Part shown: piece after piece, positions 6,471 to 13,686 of the stretch
Position numbering within the stretch: position 1 is the first letter of the stretch
How the letters are laid out: the number at the start of each line of letters is the position of its first letter
Origin: CAYLRF01 sp964385995
GTDB lineage: Bacteria > Bacillota > Clostridia > Lachnospirales > Lachnospiraceae
NCBI GenBank assembly: GCA_964385995.1
Contig: CAYLRF010000027.1
Span: forward strand, 1-22,593
Length of the DNA stretch: 22,593 nt
Direction: 5' to 3'
Notes under the pieces: generated by a model
What the model was told of the DNA's origin: nothing
What the model saw: the letters and a program-made list of their open reading frames with translations, nothing else
Database searches by the model: none
Program-made: the position numbers and the translations under genes

Positions 6471-8096
6471 TTGAAAGCATGTATTATTCAGCCGGGTTAT
6501 TCGACGGATTATTCCAAGTCGGATGAGTATTTTGAGGCGGAACTTTGCCTTATGGATCAATGCGACGAAAGCCTCGATCTCATAGTAATGCCCGAATCCT
6601 CCGACACGCCGTGCTTTGCCAAAGATCTTAAGGAGACCGAAGAAAGTTACAGGCGATATCATGATCGGCTGCTTCAAAAGGCGGCCGACACGGCAAAGCG
6701 CTGCGAAGCGATCCTTTTCGTGAACGGATATCACCGTATGGAAGACGGGAGCCTGCGCAATACGACTTACGCCATTGACCGCTCGGGAGAGATCATCGGG
6801 AAATATTATAAGCAGCATTTGGTGCCTTCCGAGATGGCGATGCTCGATCGGGATTACACCTTTGAGTTTAATCCGCCCGTCATACTGGAAGCGGACGGTG
6901 TGCGATACGGGTTTCTTATATGTTACGACGCCTATTTTTACGAGGCGTACTCGAATATCGCCAGATATAATCCGGACGTCATCATATGCTGTTCTCATCA
7001 GCGAAGCGATACGCCCCGCGCGCTTGAGCTTATGACCTGCTTTTTGAGCTACAACTGCAACGCGTATGTCGTGCGCTCCTCGGTAAGTATGGGCGAGGAT
7101 TCCCCCGTGGGCGGCTGTAGCATGATCACCGCGCCTGACGGGAATGTCCTCGTGAACATGAAAAATAAAGTCGGTCTTGCCGACGCCGAGTTTGATCCCC
7201 ATAAGAGATATCTTAAGCCGGCGGGCTTCGGCAATCCCGACTCTACTCATCACAGCTACCTGGAATACGGGCGCAGACCATGGAAATACCGTTTGGGAGG
7301 AAGCGCCATCGTAAAGAGCGATGATGTCATGCCCTATCCCAGGATTTGCGCGCACCGCGGCTTTAATACCATCGCGCCCGAGAACAGTATGCCAGCGTTC
7401 GGTGCGGCAATCGCGCTGGGAGCGGACGAGATAGAATTCGACCTTTGGCCAACGAAGGACGGCGAGGTTGTCTCCATACACGATTCCCATTTGGAGCGGG
7501 TATCAGACGGTACGGGAAGAGTCTGGGAGCATACTTATGAGGAGCTTGCCGCCCTCGATTTCGGAAGTAAATTCGGCGCTGCCTACGCGGGACTTAAGAT
7601 ACCTAAGTTTTCCGATATTTTGGGGAAATTCGCGGGCCATACGGTGATGAACGTCCATATCAAGGACTTTGACGGGACAAGTCCCATGCCGGAAGAATAT
7701 CTGCGAAAGATCATTTCCCTTATAAAAGATTACGACTGTGAGAAATACTGTTATTTCATGACGGGAAATCCCGCCCTTATGAGGCAGCTTCGCGAAATGG
7801 CGCCCCACATAAGCCGATGTCAGGGAGCGGGCTCGGATACTCCCTACCGCGACATGGTCGAAGAGGCGCTAAGCTGCGGAGCGACGCGTATCCAGCTTTT
7901 TAAGCCTTATTTTAAATATTACGAGCCGGATTATCTTGAAAAAACCGTGGAGAGGGCTCACGCGAACGGCATTCGCTGCAATATCTTCTGGTCGGATGAT
8001 CCCGAGGAGACAAAGCGCTACTTTGAGATGGGGATTGATACAGTCCTTACGAATGATTACCAGCGAAACAGACTGGTGATGCCGGGGAAAAAGTGA
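6471..8096 (+). CDS. Nitrilase-superfamily hydrolase fused to GDPD-like domain
   Basis: A 541-residue two-domain protein. Residues 1 to about 265 form a carbon-nitrogen hydrolase with the catalytic triad E42 (VMPESSD), K114 (KYYKQH) and C151 (FLICYDAYF). Residues 288-541 form a glycerophosphodiester phosphodiesterase-like TIM barrel: AHRGFN (H295), APENS (E304), EIEFDLWPTKDG (E322, D324), SIHD (H337), and a C-terminal FWSDD...GIDTVLTND. The position usually held by a third metal-binding Glu (NIEIK in typical GDPDs) is H396 in MNVHIK. The TTG start at 6471 is supported by AGAGGGG about 10 bases upstream; an ATG at 6463 meets a stop after three codons. There is no signal peptide, so the protein is probably cytoplasmic. 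The substrate is unknown. The frame is continuous, so the fusion is not a splicing of two ORFs. Confidence 0.88.
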   Translation: MKACIIQPGYSTDYSKSDEYFEAELCLMDQCDESLDLIVMPESSDTPCFAKDLKETEESYRRYHDRLLQKAADTAKRCEAILFVNGYHRMEDGSLRNTTYAIDRSGEIIGKYYKQHLVPSEMAMLDRDYTFEFNPPVILEADGVRYGFLICYDAYFYEAYSNIARYNPDVIICCSHQRSDTPRALELMTCFLSYNCNAYVVRSSVSMGEDSPVGGCSMITAPDGNVLVNMKNKVGLADAEFDPHKRYLKPAGFGNPDSTHHSYLEYGRRPWKYRLGGSAIVKSDDVMPYPRICAHRGFNTIAPENSMPAFGAAIALGADEIEFDLWPTKDGEVVSIHDSHLERVSDGTGRVWEHTYEELAALDFGSKFGAAYAGLKIPKFSDILGKFAGHTVMNVHIKDFDGTSPMPEEYLRKIISLIKDYDCEKYCYFMTGNPALMRQLREMAPHISRCQGAGSDTPYRDMVEEALSCGATRIQLFKPYFKYYEPDYLEKTVERAHANGIRCNIFWSDDPEETKRYFEMGIDTVLTNDYQRNRLVMPGKK

Positions 8097-8109
8097 CGCG
8101 AAAAATATC

Positions 8110-8137
8110 TTGCAATCGATGAGAATGGCTGTATAAT
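8110..8137 (+). promoter_or_regulatory. Sigma-A promoter for the CE7 esterase gene
   Basis: TTGCAA (8110-8115) and a perfect TATAAT (8132-8137) are 16 bp apart, just after the fusion gene. The leader to the esterase start is about 125 nt, suggesting the esterase is transcribed on its own. Confidence 0.65.
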
Positions 8138-8268
8138 GTGGGCGGCGAAAAAGAGGGCGCTTTAGGCAACCGTTTTCGCGGCCGCACGGATGTTGATGTT
8201 CATGGCGAAGGGAGCTAAAAGGGATAGGAAGGCGGATTAGTCAAAGACTGGAAGGGAGATGATTTGTC

Positions 8269-9240
8269 ATGCCGATGCTTGACATGCCGGTTAGTAAGCT
8301 GGAGGAATACCGAGGGATAAATCCGAAGCCGGATGATTTCGACGATTATTGGGAAAAGGCGCTTGACGAGATGTGGAATACCGACCCCGATGTTGAGCTT
8401 AAAGCCAGGGATGATTTTAAGATTCCGGGGGCCGAGTGCTTTGAGATGTATTTTACCGGAGTGAACGGGGCCAGAATTTACGCGCAGCACCTTCGTCCCG
8501 CGAATATAAAAGACGCGGCGCCTGCCGTGCTTATGTTTCACGGGTATTCGGGTAGCAGCGGCAGCTGGGTTTCAAAGCTGAAGTACGTTCTGGCGGGTAT
8601 GTCCGTGTTCGCGCTTGATGTCCGCGGACAGGGCGGAAAAAGCGAGGACGTGGGCGGTGTGCACGGAAACACGTTACACGGGCACATCATCAGAGGCCTT
8701 GCGGAAGATGACCCTCAGAAGCTTATGTTCAGGGACATTTTTCTGGATACCGCCATGCTCGCGCGGATAGCCATGGATACGGAGTATGTGGATGAGACGA
8801 GAGTATACGCCGAGGGCGGAAGCCAGGGCGGAGGACTTACACTCGCCTGCGTCGCTTTGGTTCCTCAGATCTCGAGGGCCGTGGCCGCCTGTCCGTTTTT
8901 GAGCGATTACAAGCGTGTCTGGGAGATGGATCTTGATAAGGACGCGTATGGGGAGCTGAGGGAATATTTCAGGAATTTTGATCCGAGGCATGAGCGTGAG
9001 GACGAGATATTCACCAAACTCGGATATGTCGATGTCCACAATCTCGCGCCGCGCATAAAGGCGGATACCGTGATATGCACGGGTCTTCTAGATAATGTCT
9101 GCCCGCCGTCCACGCAGTACGCGGCGTATAATAATATGACGTGCAAAAAGAAGCACCTTATTTATCCTGACTTCAAGCACGAGGATTATCCGGGACTTGA
9201 AGATTTCAGATACAAATTCTTTGTAAACGGGACGTGGTAA
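8269..9240 (+). CDS. Acetylxylan esterase / cephalosporin-C deacetylase family (CE7)
   Basis: A 323-residue alpha/beta hydrolase of carbohydrate esterase family 7, enzymes that remove acetyl groups from xylo-oligosaccharides and similar small acetylated substrates; they are usually cytoplasmic hexamers. The length matches the family. The motifs are MFHGYSG (oxyanion region, 89-95), DVRGQGG (117-123), nucleophile GGSQGGG (S185), Asp in TGLLDNVCPP (D275) and His in FKHED (H304). No signal peptide is present, in line with action on imported oligosaccharides. AAGGGAG lies about 10 bases upstream of the ATG. It has its own promoter. No xylanase or sugar transporter lies beside it, so the in vivo substrate is open. 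Confidence 0.92.
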   Translation: MPMLDMPVSKLEEYRGINPKPDDFDDYWEKALDEMWNTDPDVELKARDDFKIPGAECFEMYFTGVNGARIYAQHLRPANIKDAAPAVLMFHGYSGSSGSWVSKLKYVLAGMSVFALDVRGQGGKSEDVGGVHGNTLHGHIIRGLAEDDPQKLMFRDIFLDTAMLARIAMDTEYVDETRVYAEGGSQGGGLTLACVALVPQISRAVAACPFLSDYKRVWEMDLDKDAYGELREYFRNFDPRHEREDEIFTKLGYVDVHNLAPRIKADTVICTGLLDNVCPPSTQYAAYNNMTCKKKHLIYPDFKHEDYPGLEDFRYKFFVNGTW

Positions 9241-9274
9241 ATGTAATTAAATTCGCCGCGGCTGTCGGTGCGGT

Positions 9275-10942
9275 GTGAAAACGAAGAGAATGGACGAAAA
9301 GTACTCTCCGCTGCAGAAAGAGCAATATCAGGGTCAAAGTTACCCCCCGTCACAGGGTGTTGTGCTCGCGATCATAGAGAGGGGGGGGGGCATGAAGTTT
9401 TGCCGATTCGAGCAGTCTCTTCGTAAACAGTTTCACCGTTTGTATTACAAGATTTCCGCCGGGGAACTTCTGTCGCGGGATGATTACGACGCGGTCGCTC
9501 TCGTCGCGAAGGATATCGTCTTAATGAGCGCCTCGCTGGCGTATTTTGCCGGAAAGATAAGGGAAGGTTGCGATTTCGTTTATTCTGACTGCGCGTACGG
9601 AGAAGACGCGCAGACCGAAGTACTGTATCCCGATGAGCATCCCGAAGCTCTCGGTCTGGGATTTGCCGTGATATCAAAACCGCTCGCGAGGGCGGTTTTT
9701 TCGTTGGGAAACTTTGAGGAAAGTATGGCTGACCTCATATATCTCGCGGCAAAGAACGCCCGGCGCCCGGCGCATATCGGACTTATTTTGTATAACTGCT
9801 ACCGTTCGATAAACGCGGATGATGTGTTCGCGCGCGGACGGGAACGCACGCTTGTGTTAAGTCATGAGTTTTCACTTACCGGAGCGCCGAGGGTTCTGCT
9901 TGAAGCCGTGCGCATCTTAAGAAAACAGCCGCCCGGGATCGTGGTGGCCGGGCCTTGCTATGATGCTTTGACGCCTTTATTTTTAAAGCAGGGCGTCACT
10001 GTCATTTTGGATCAAAATGTACGCGAAGTCTCCGCCGTAACCGCGATGGCCTATGACTGCGATCTGGTTATCGCGAACACGGCGGTGATGGTTAAAGCGG
10101 TCAGGATGTTATGCGGCTCATCTGTCCCGGTTCTTTGGTGGATTCATGACGCCGCGGCAGTGTATGACCGCGAGATGTCGTACATGGATCTTGAGGACAA
10201 TGTGCGGGTGTGCTGTGTGAGCAGACGGGCCGCAGATACGTTCCGTCGTTTTTTCCCGGACAAATCGGTTTCTTTGATGCCTTACGGGATTGAGGATACG
10301 AGCGAAAAGAGGGGTGATAAAATTCGCCCCGTTAAAAAAGATAAGACGGTATTTTCAATAATAGGGACCGTAAGCAGACGCAAAGGACAGGATATCTTAT
10401 GCAAAGCCGTCGGCCTTCTCCCCGAGGAAATCCTGCGGGAGTGTGTCTTTTTATTTGCGGGAGGCGTGTTTGAACGGGATGTCATGGGCGATATCGAAAG
10501 CCTGAGCGCGAAATATCCCGAGAATGTTATTTATGCCGGACAGCTTCCGAGAGAGAAGACGGATGCTCTGTACCGTATGACTGACTGCGTTTTATGTCCC
10601 TCAAGAGACGATCCGCTTCCGACTGTCATCACGGAAGGATGGATGCACGGGAAGATGTGCATATGTTCGGCAGCTGTAGGAAGCACCGCGTATATCAGGG
10701 AAGGGGAAAACGGCCTTATCTTAAGAGAAAATACCCCGGAAGAATGGGCGGCGTGTCTGAGAAAAACGCTGCGGGAAAAGCCTTTCGCGAAAAAAGAAGT
10801 CGCCGGGTGCTGCCGGGACACGTATTTGAAATATTTCGGCGAAGAGACTTTCGCCGCAAATCTCTTTAACGAGATTAAAAATGCGAAAGAAGCGTGCCAC
10901 TCCCCAAATACCACCGGCTCCTCAAACACCATGCGCGGGTAA
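9275..10942 (+). CDS. Glycosyltransferase: partial GT2-like region plus GT4 domain
   Basis: A protein of up to 555 residues. Residues 190-540 form a GT4-type, GT-B glycosyltransferase: TLVLSHEFSLTGAPRVLLEA (192-211), VLWWIHDAAA (287-296), a second Rossmann half from about 355 (SIIGTVSRRKGQDIL), and CPSRDDPLPTVITEGW (441-456) with the E-x7-E-like region. Residues 70-178 resemble only the second half of a GT2 domain (IVLMSASLAYFAGKIREGCDFVYSDC, then LILYNCYR). The N-terminal GT2 half with its nucleotide-binding sequence is absent. The start is uncertain: GTG 9275 and ATG 9290 precede a G10 tract at 9381-9390, while ATG 9392 lies just after it and the G-rich run could serve as its ribosome binding site. 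It probably acts in cell-surface polysaccharide synthesis. Confidence 0.82.
   Translation: MKTKRMDEKYSPLQKEQYQGQSYPPSQGVVLAIIERGGGMKFCRFEQSLRKQFHRLYYKISAGELLSRDDYDAVALVAKDIVLMSASLAYFAGKIREGCDFVYSDCAYGEDAQTEVLYPDEHPEALGLGFAVISKPLARAVFSLGNFEESMADLIYLAAKNARRPAHIGLILYNCYRSINADDVFARGRERTLVLSHEFSLTGAPRVLLEAVRILRKQPPGIVVAGPCYDALTPLFLKQGVTVILDQNVREVSAVTAMAYDCDLVIANTAVMVKAVRMLCGSSVPVLWWIHDAAAVYDREMSYMDLEDNVRVCCVSRRAADTFRRFFPDKSVSLMPYGIEDTSEKRGDKIRPVKKDKTVFSIIGTVSRRKGQDILCKAVGLLPEEILRECVFLFAGGVFERDVMGDIESLSAKYPENVIYAGQLPREKTDALYRMTDCVLCPSRDDPLPTVITEGWMHGKMCICSAAVGSTAYIREGENGLILRENTPEEWAACLRKTLREKPFAKKEVAGCCRDTYLKYFGEETFAANLFNEIKNAKEACHSPNTTGSSNTMRG
9381..9390 (+). repeat. G10 homopolymer tract in the 5' part of the glycosyltransferase gene
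   Basis: Ten consecutive G lie at codons 36-39 of the long reading frame and end one base before an alternative ATG (9392). A one-base length change would break the long frame and change spacing for the internal start. It is the longest G run I noticed in the window. Confidence 0.85.
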
Positions 10943-10967
10943 ACGATATTAAAGAAAAGCAGACTGC

Positions 10968-11678
10968 TCAGCTTTCGTGAACATGGCGCAGCGAGTCTGA
11001 CAGCTTGCGTATCGGCGCGGTAAGTTTCCAGCACCTGGAGTTTTTCATTTTATTCAGGTCTGCCAGAAGCACTGAGTTCCGGACGGTTAAGGCTTCGACG
11101 GCGTCTTTCTGATCGATAAGCGAAGAGGCTTTTTCCAGATGCCCGAATATCGCGTTAAGAAAGCTTTCGTGGCAGTCGAAATTAAGCCGCGTATATGTAA
11201 AGTCAAAAGAGATTTCGCTGTCCCGTAAAAAGCCTCTCGTGTCGGAAAAATAAAAATTCGGCGTCGGACTTTTAAAGAGATAGGAGTTATCCGAAAGTTT
11301 AATACCGTTTGAGGACGGCACCAAGTCAGGTATATTAAAACGGATGTTTTCGATAAAACACGGCAGGCAGCCTATGTATATGCTTAAGGCGAGGGCTTCT
11401 TCGGGGAGTGTGAACGTCGCGCGGCTTTCTCCCTCACCGGATAAGATAGTCTGAGTCAAAACATGGTCACCGTCAAATCCGCTTCCTGTGTCATAGTACA
11501 AAGAGACGTCTACGCTGTTTACGTAAAAAGCGGGCTGAAACGCTTTTAACTGATTTTCCAACAGGAAGCATTTTTGCTCGCACTTAAGAAGTTTGGAGGA
11601 AAGCTCGTCATTTGCCCGCTCGAGAAGCACTGCTTTGTCTGTGCCCGAAGAAAATGTGTTTTCGGTATCTTGAGTCAT
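10968..11678 (-). CDS. Glycosyltransferase-associated coiled-coil protein
   Basis: A 236-residue protein with no catalytic domain that I can identify. Residues about 15-47 look like a coiled coil (LLERANDELSSKLLKCEQKCFLLENQLKAF). Residues 52-170 include LYYDTGSGFDG, a sequence type seen in the N-terminal beta-rich region of multidomain clostridial glycosyltransferases. Residues 180-232 form a second helical part ending in MKNSRCWKLTAPIRKLSDSLR, which resembles the linker that normally comes just before a GT2 domain. The protein stops at that point. AAAGGGAAA upstream of the ATG supports the start. It is convergent with the GT4 gene, 25 bp apart. It may be a free accessory protein or the separated front part of a larger glycosyltransferase. 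Confidence 0.7.
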   Translation of the reverse strand: MTQDTENTFSSGTDKAVLLERANDELSSKLLKCEQKCFLLENQLKAFQPAFYVNSVDVSLYYDTGSGFDGDHVLTQTILSGEGESRATFTLPEEALALSIYIGCLPCFIENIRFNIPDLVPSSNGIKLSDNSYLFKSPTPNFYFSDTRGFLRDSEISFDFTYTRLNFDCHESFLNAIFGHLEKASSLIDQKDAVEALTVRNSVLLADLNKMKNSRCWKLTAPIRKLSDSLRHVHES

Positions 11679-11807
11679 GGAAGTTTCCCTTTCTTTAAAC
11701 AGAGGATTTCACGTGTCCACTATAAACTAACGTTCGGACAAAGTCCACTTTCTTTTTCGATAACGCCCGGGACCCCTTTGCTCGGCTCGGCACCCGAACA
11801 GCGCCCC

Positions 11808-11855
11808 AAAAATGTGCTTGCCCGGCCGGGCGGCCGAAAAAATGTGCTTGACCGG
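11808..11855. repeat. 30-bp-period duplication of a -35 region
   Basis: AAAAATGTGCTTGCCCGG (11808-11825) recurs as AAAAATGTGCTTGACCGG (11838-11855), with one difference. The second copy supplies the TTGACC used by the promoter at 11848-11877; the first has TTGCCC and no matching -10. Confidence 0.7.
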
Positions 11856-11877
11856 ATCCGCGCGCGTGTGATAGAAT
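11848..11877 (+). promoter_or_regulatory. Probable promoter for rpmG-secE-nusG
   Basis: TTGACC (11848-11853) and TAGAAT (11872-11877) are 18 bp apart. It is the best rightward promoter in the 500 bp ahead of rpmG. It leaves a long leader of about 310 nt, so another start closer to the gene is possible. Confidence 0.5.
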
Positions 11878-12192
11878 TCTTGCACCGTGTGACGGGTCTT
11901 TTTTTATGCCCGAAATGCGGTCGGCGTCGGCCTGCGGCGTGACGCGGCGCGCAAGATCGGCATGATCATTGACACGCCGCTCGTTTCGTCGGTGTCCGTG
12001 TGTGGCGCGACGTGGATCGCGACAGTCGAAGGTCGGGCGCGGCGCGCGGTATAGATTGTCACATGATGCGCGAACCGGTATTTCAGGTCGGCGCGTTTAG
12101 ATGGCGGACGCGCCGTAATAGACAGGCGGTCGGTGCGATACTGTGAAGAATGCGGCAGATAAAGCATTAAGCGTTAAAGCGAGGTGGAAGTT

Positions 12193-12342
12193 GTGCGTAC
12201 GAAGATAACATTGGCATGTACGGAGTGCAAGCAGCGCAATTACGACACTACTAAGGACAAGAAGACACATCCGGAACGCATGGAGACAAAGAAGTACTGC
12301 AGATTTTGCAGGAAACACACGCTGCACAGAGAGACGAAGTAG
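12193..12342 (+). CDS. rpmG: Large ribosomal subunit protein bL33
   Basis: A 49-residue protein of the 50S subunit, of the zinc-binding type. It has two CxxC pairs, C9-C12 (LACTECK) and C36-C39 (KYCRFCRK), and the typical sequences RNYDTTKDKKTHPERMETKKYC and a basic C-terminus. The start is GTG at 12193, preceded by GAGGTGG (12181-12187). It sits directly ahead of secE and nusG, the standard Firmicutes order. Keeping all four cysteines marks it as the zinc-dependent form; many Firmicutes also carry a second, cysteine-free copy elsewhere, which cannot be checked here. Confidence 0.95.
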   Translation: MRTKITLACTECKQRNYDTTKDKKTHPERMETKKYCRFCRKHTLHRETK

Positions 12343-12363
12343 CGGCGCGGGAGGGAGAGGCGT

Positions 12364-12969
12364 ATGCCGGATAATACCGATAACGAAAAAATAAACGGCG
12401 GCGATGCCGATACGCAAGACGTGTACGAAGGCATAAAGTTTGACGAAGAGGCGACTGACGTGGAAATCGCCGCAAATGCCGATGATGACGCGGCGGATGT
12501 ATCCGAAGCCGACGACGCCGAGGGTAAGGACGCGCGGGTGTCTGCAGAAGACGCGGACGGATTCTCCGAGGATGAGGGGGATATCGCGCCTTCTGATGAG
12601 ACGTCACAAATATCCGAAGCCGACGACGCCGGGGGCAAGGACGCACAGGTGTCCGCGGAAGACGCGTCGGGTAAGGACGACGGGGCGAAAACGGACGCCG
12701 GATCGGATAAGAAGAGGCGCGGGCGGGATCGCGAAAAATCGAAGGACGGCAAGGAAAAGTCCGATAAGAAAAAGTCCGGGAAGAAAGAGAAAAAAAAGAA
12801 GTTCGGATGGTTTAGAGGTCTTAAATCCGAGTTTAAAAAGATAAACTGGCCGGATAGGAAGACGGTTTTAAAGCAGACGGGAGCGGTGATATTCTGTTCG
12901 GTGATTATCGCGCTTATTATCGCGATAGTCGACGCGTTGCTTCAGGTCGTGTTAAATCTCATCTTTTAA
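12364..12969 (+). CDS. secE: SecE translocase subunit with long acidic/basic N-terminal extension
   Basis: The last 55 residues or so (147-201) are a normal single-span SecE: amphipathic FGWFRGLKSEFKKINWPDRKTVLKQT, then one membrane helix (AVIFCSVIIALIIAIVDALLQVVLNLIF). SecE clamps the SecY channel of the general secretion machinery. The protein is 201 residues against a usual 60-75. Residues 1-112 are a strongly acidic Asp/Glu/Ala-rich region with a duplicated 21-residue block (46-66 and 83-103). Residues 116-146 are Lys/Arg-rich. The extension should be cytosolic and disordered. The ATG has GGGAGGGAGAGG just upstream and lies 21 bp after rpmG, so the long form is very probably the one translated. 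nusG follows, as expected. Confidence 0.92.
   Translation: MPDNTDNEKINGGDADTQDVYEGIKFDEEATDVEIAANADDDAADVSEADDAEGKDARVSAEDADGFSEDEGDIAPSDETSQISEADDAGGKDAQVSAEDASGKDDGAKTDAGSDKKRRGRDREKSKDGKEKSDKKKSGKKEKKKKFGWFRGLKSEFKKINWPDRKTVLKQTGAVIFCSVIIALIIAIVDALLQVVLNLIF
12499..12672 (+). repeat. Duplicated 63-bp block inside secE
   Basis: Bases 12499-12561 and 12610-12672 encode near-identical 21-residue blocks of the form [VI]SEADDA-x-GKDA-x-VSAEDA-x-G, offset by 111 bp. The spacer between them (FSEDEGDIAPSDETSQ) is also acidic. A multiple-of-three length keeps the frame. Confidence 0.8.
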
Positions 12970-13005
12970 CACGTTTATCAAAGTAAGCGGCGCGGATAAG
13001 AGATT

Positions 13006-13087
13006 CGCGGCGGAAGCGGATGAGCGCGGCATGTAGGGATGACGGATCGCGGCGGAAGCGGATAAGCGCGGCGTGTCGGGGTGACGG
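13006..13087. repeat. 42-bp-period duplication between secE and nusG
   Basis: Two 40-bp units, 13006-13045 and 13048-13087, match at all but about five positions; both begin CGCGGCGGAAGCGGAT and end in GTGACGG or GATGACGG. They fill most of the gap between secE and nusG, which is usually very short in Firmicutes. Confidence 0.8.
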
Positions 13088-13120
13088 CTATGTCGGGCCG
13101 CGCGGGTGAAAGGTGGATTT

Positions 13121-13639
13121 ATGTCGGAAGCTAACTGGTATGTGGTTCATACCTACAGCGGATATGAAAATAAGGTTAAGGCCAATATAGAAAAAACCGT
13201 CGCGAACAGACACCTTGAAGACGAGATCGCGGAAGTGCGGGTGCCGATGCAGGAGGTAGTCGAGTTCAAAGACGGTGCGCAGAAATCTTCCATGAAGAAA
13301 CTTTTTCCGGGCTATGTTCTGATCAATATGGTCATGAACGACGATACCTGGTACGTAGTGCGCAACACCCGCGGCGTCACCGGCTTCGTGGGGCCGGGCT
13401 CCAAACCGGTGCCCCTTTCGCAGGAAGAAGTGGATAACATGGGCATTATGGCGGCCGACGTGGTCTTGGGCTACGAAGTGGGAGAGACGGTCACGGTTAC
13501 CGCCGGGCCCTGGAAGGATACGGTCGGCATGGTGAAGGCCGTGAATCTTCAAAAGCAGAGCCTTACGATCGGCGTCGAGCTCTTCGGACGGGACACGCCG
13601 GTAGAGATAAGCTTTTCGGATGTGGAGAAATCCGAGTGA
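13121..13639 (+). CDS. nusG: Transcription termination/antitermination factor NusG
   Basis: A 172-residue NusG, which binds RNA polymerase and modulates pausing and termination. The N-terminal NGN domain starts WYVVHTYSGYENKVKANIEK and contains KKLFPGYVLINMVMNDDTWYVVRNTRGVTGFVG. The C-terminal KOW domain is at about residues 125-172 (GETVTVTAGPWKDTVGMVKAVNLQKQSLTIGVELFGRDTPVEISFSDVEK). The ATG at 13121 is preferred over an upstream in-frame start because AGGTGG (13111-13116) lies directly ahead and MSEANWYVVHTYSG is the normal N-terminus. An L1-type RNA element and rplK follow at once. Confidence 0.97.
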   Translation: MSEANWYVVHTYSGYENKVKANIEKTVANRHLEDEIAEVRVPMQEVVEFKDGAQKSSMKKLFPGYVLINMVMNDDTWYVVRNTRGVTGFVGPGSKPVPLSQEEVDNMGIMAADVVLGYEVGETVTVTAGPWKDTVGMVKAVNLQKQSLTIGVELFGRDTPVEISFSDVEKSE

Positions 13640-13643
13640 CTAA

Positions 13644-13670
13644 GTGGGAGGGATTTCCCGTAAACACCAC
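13644..13670 (+). promoter_or_regulatory. Putative L1-binding mRNA site before rplK
   Basis: GTGGGAGGG...TTCCCGTAAACACCAC can form an outer GTG(G)/CCAC stem, an inner GGGA/TCCC stem and a one-sided internal loop. It is followed immediately by the rplK ribosome binding site. This layout resembles the L1 target in L11-L1 operon leaders, where L1 represses its own translation. The assignment is by analogy. Confidence 0.5.
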
Positions 13671-13686
13671 AGGGAGGTAATGAAAG

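Larger units (their letters stand above)
11679..12192. other. Intergenic region ahead of the ribosomal protein block
   Basis: No supported gene. It holds the duplicated -35 region and promoter described separately, then a leader of about 300 nt. A perfect 7-bp hairpin, GGCGCGT (12090-12096) with ACGCGCC (12108-12114), lies about 80 bp before rpmG and lacks a T-run. I looked for a tRNA gene, often found near rpmG/secE, and saw none. The reverse-strand frame at 11904-12167 has no ribosome binding site or recognisable protein. Confidence 0.5.

Noticed and set aside
6426..7490. 354-codon reverse-strand frame over the nitrilase-GDPD gene
   Set aside because: It is antisense to a gene with full catalytic motifs. 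Long antisense frames are expected in GC-rich genes.
11679..12192. tRNA gene near rpmG/secE
   Set aside because: I looked for acceptor stem pairing and a T-loop TTCGA motif in this region and found none.
12240..12752. 170-codon Ser/Ala-rich reverse-strand frame over secE
   Set aside because: It is the antisense reading of the acidic repeat of SecE and covers rpmG. Its composition reflects the repeat, not a protein family.
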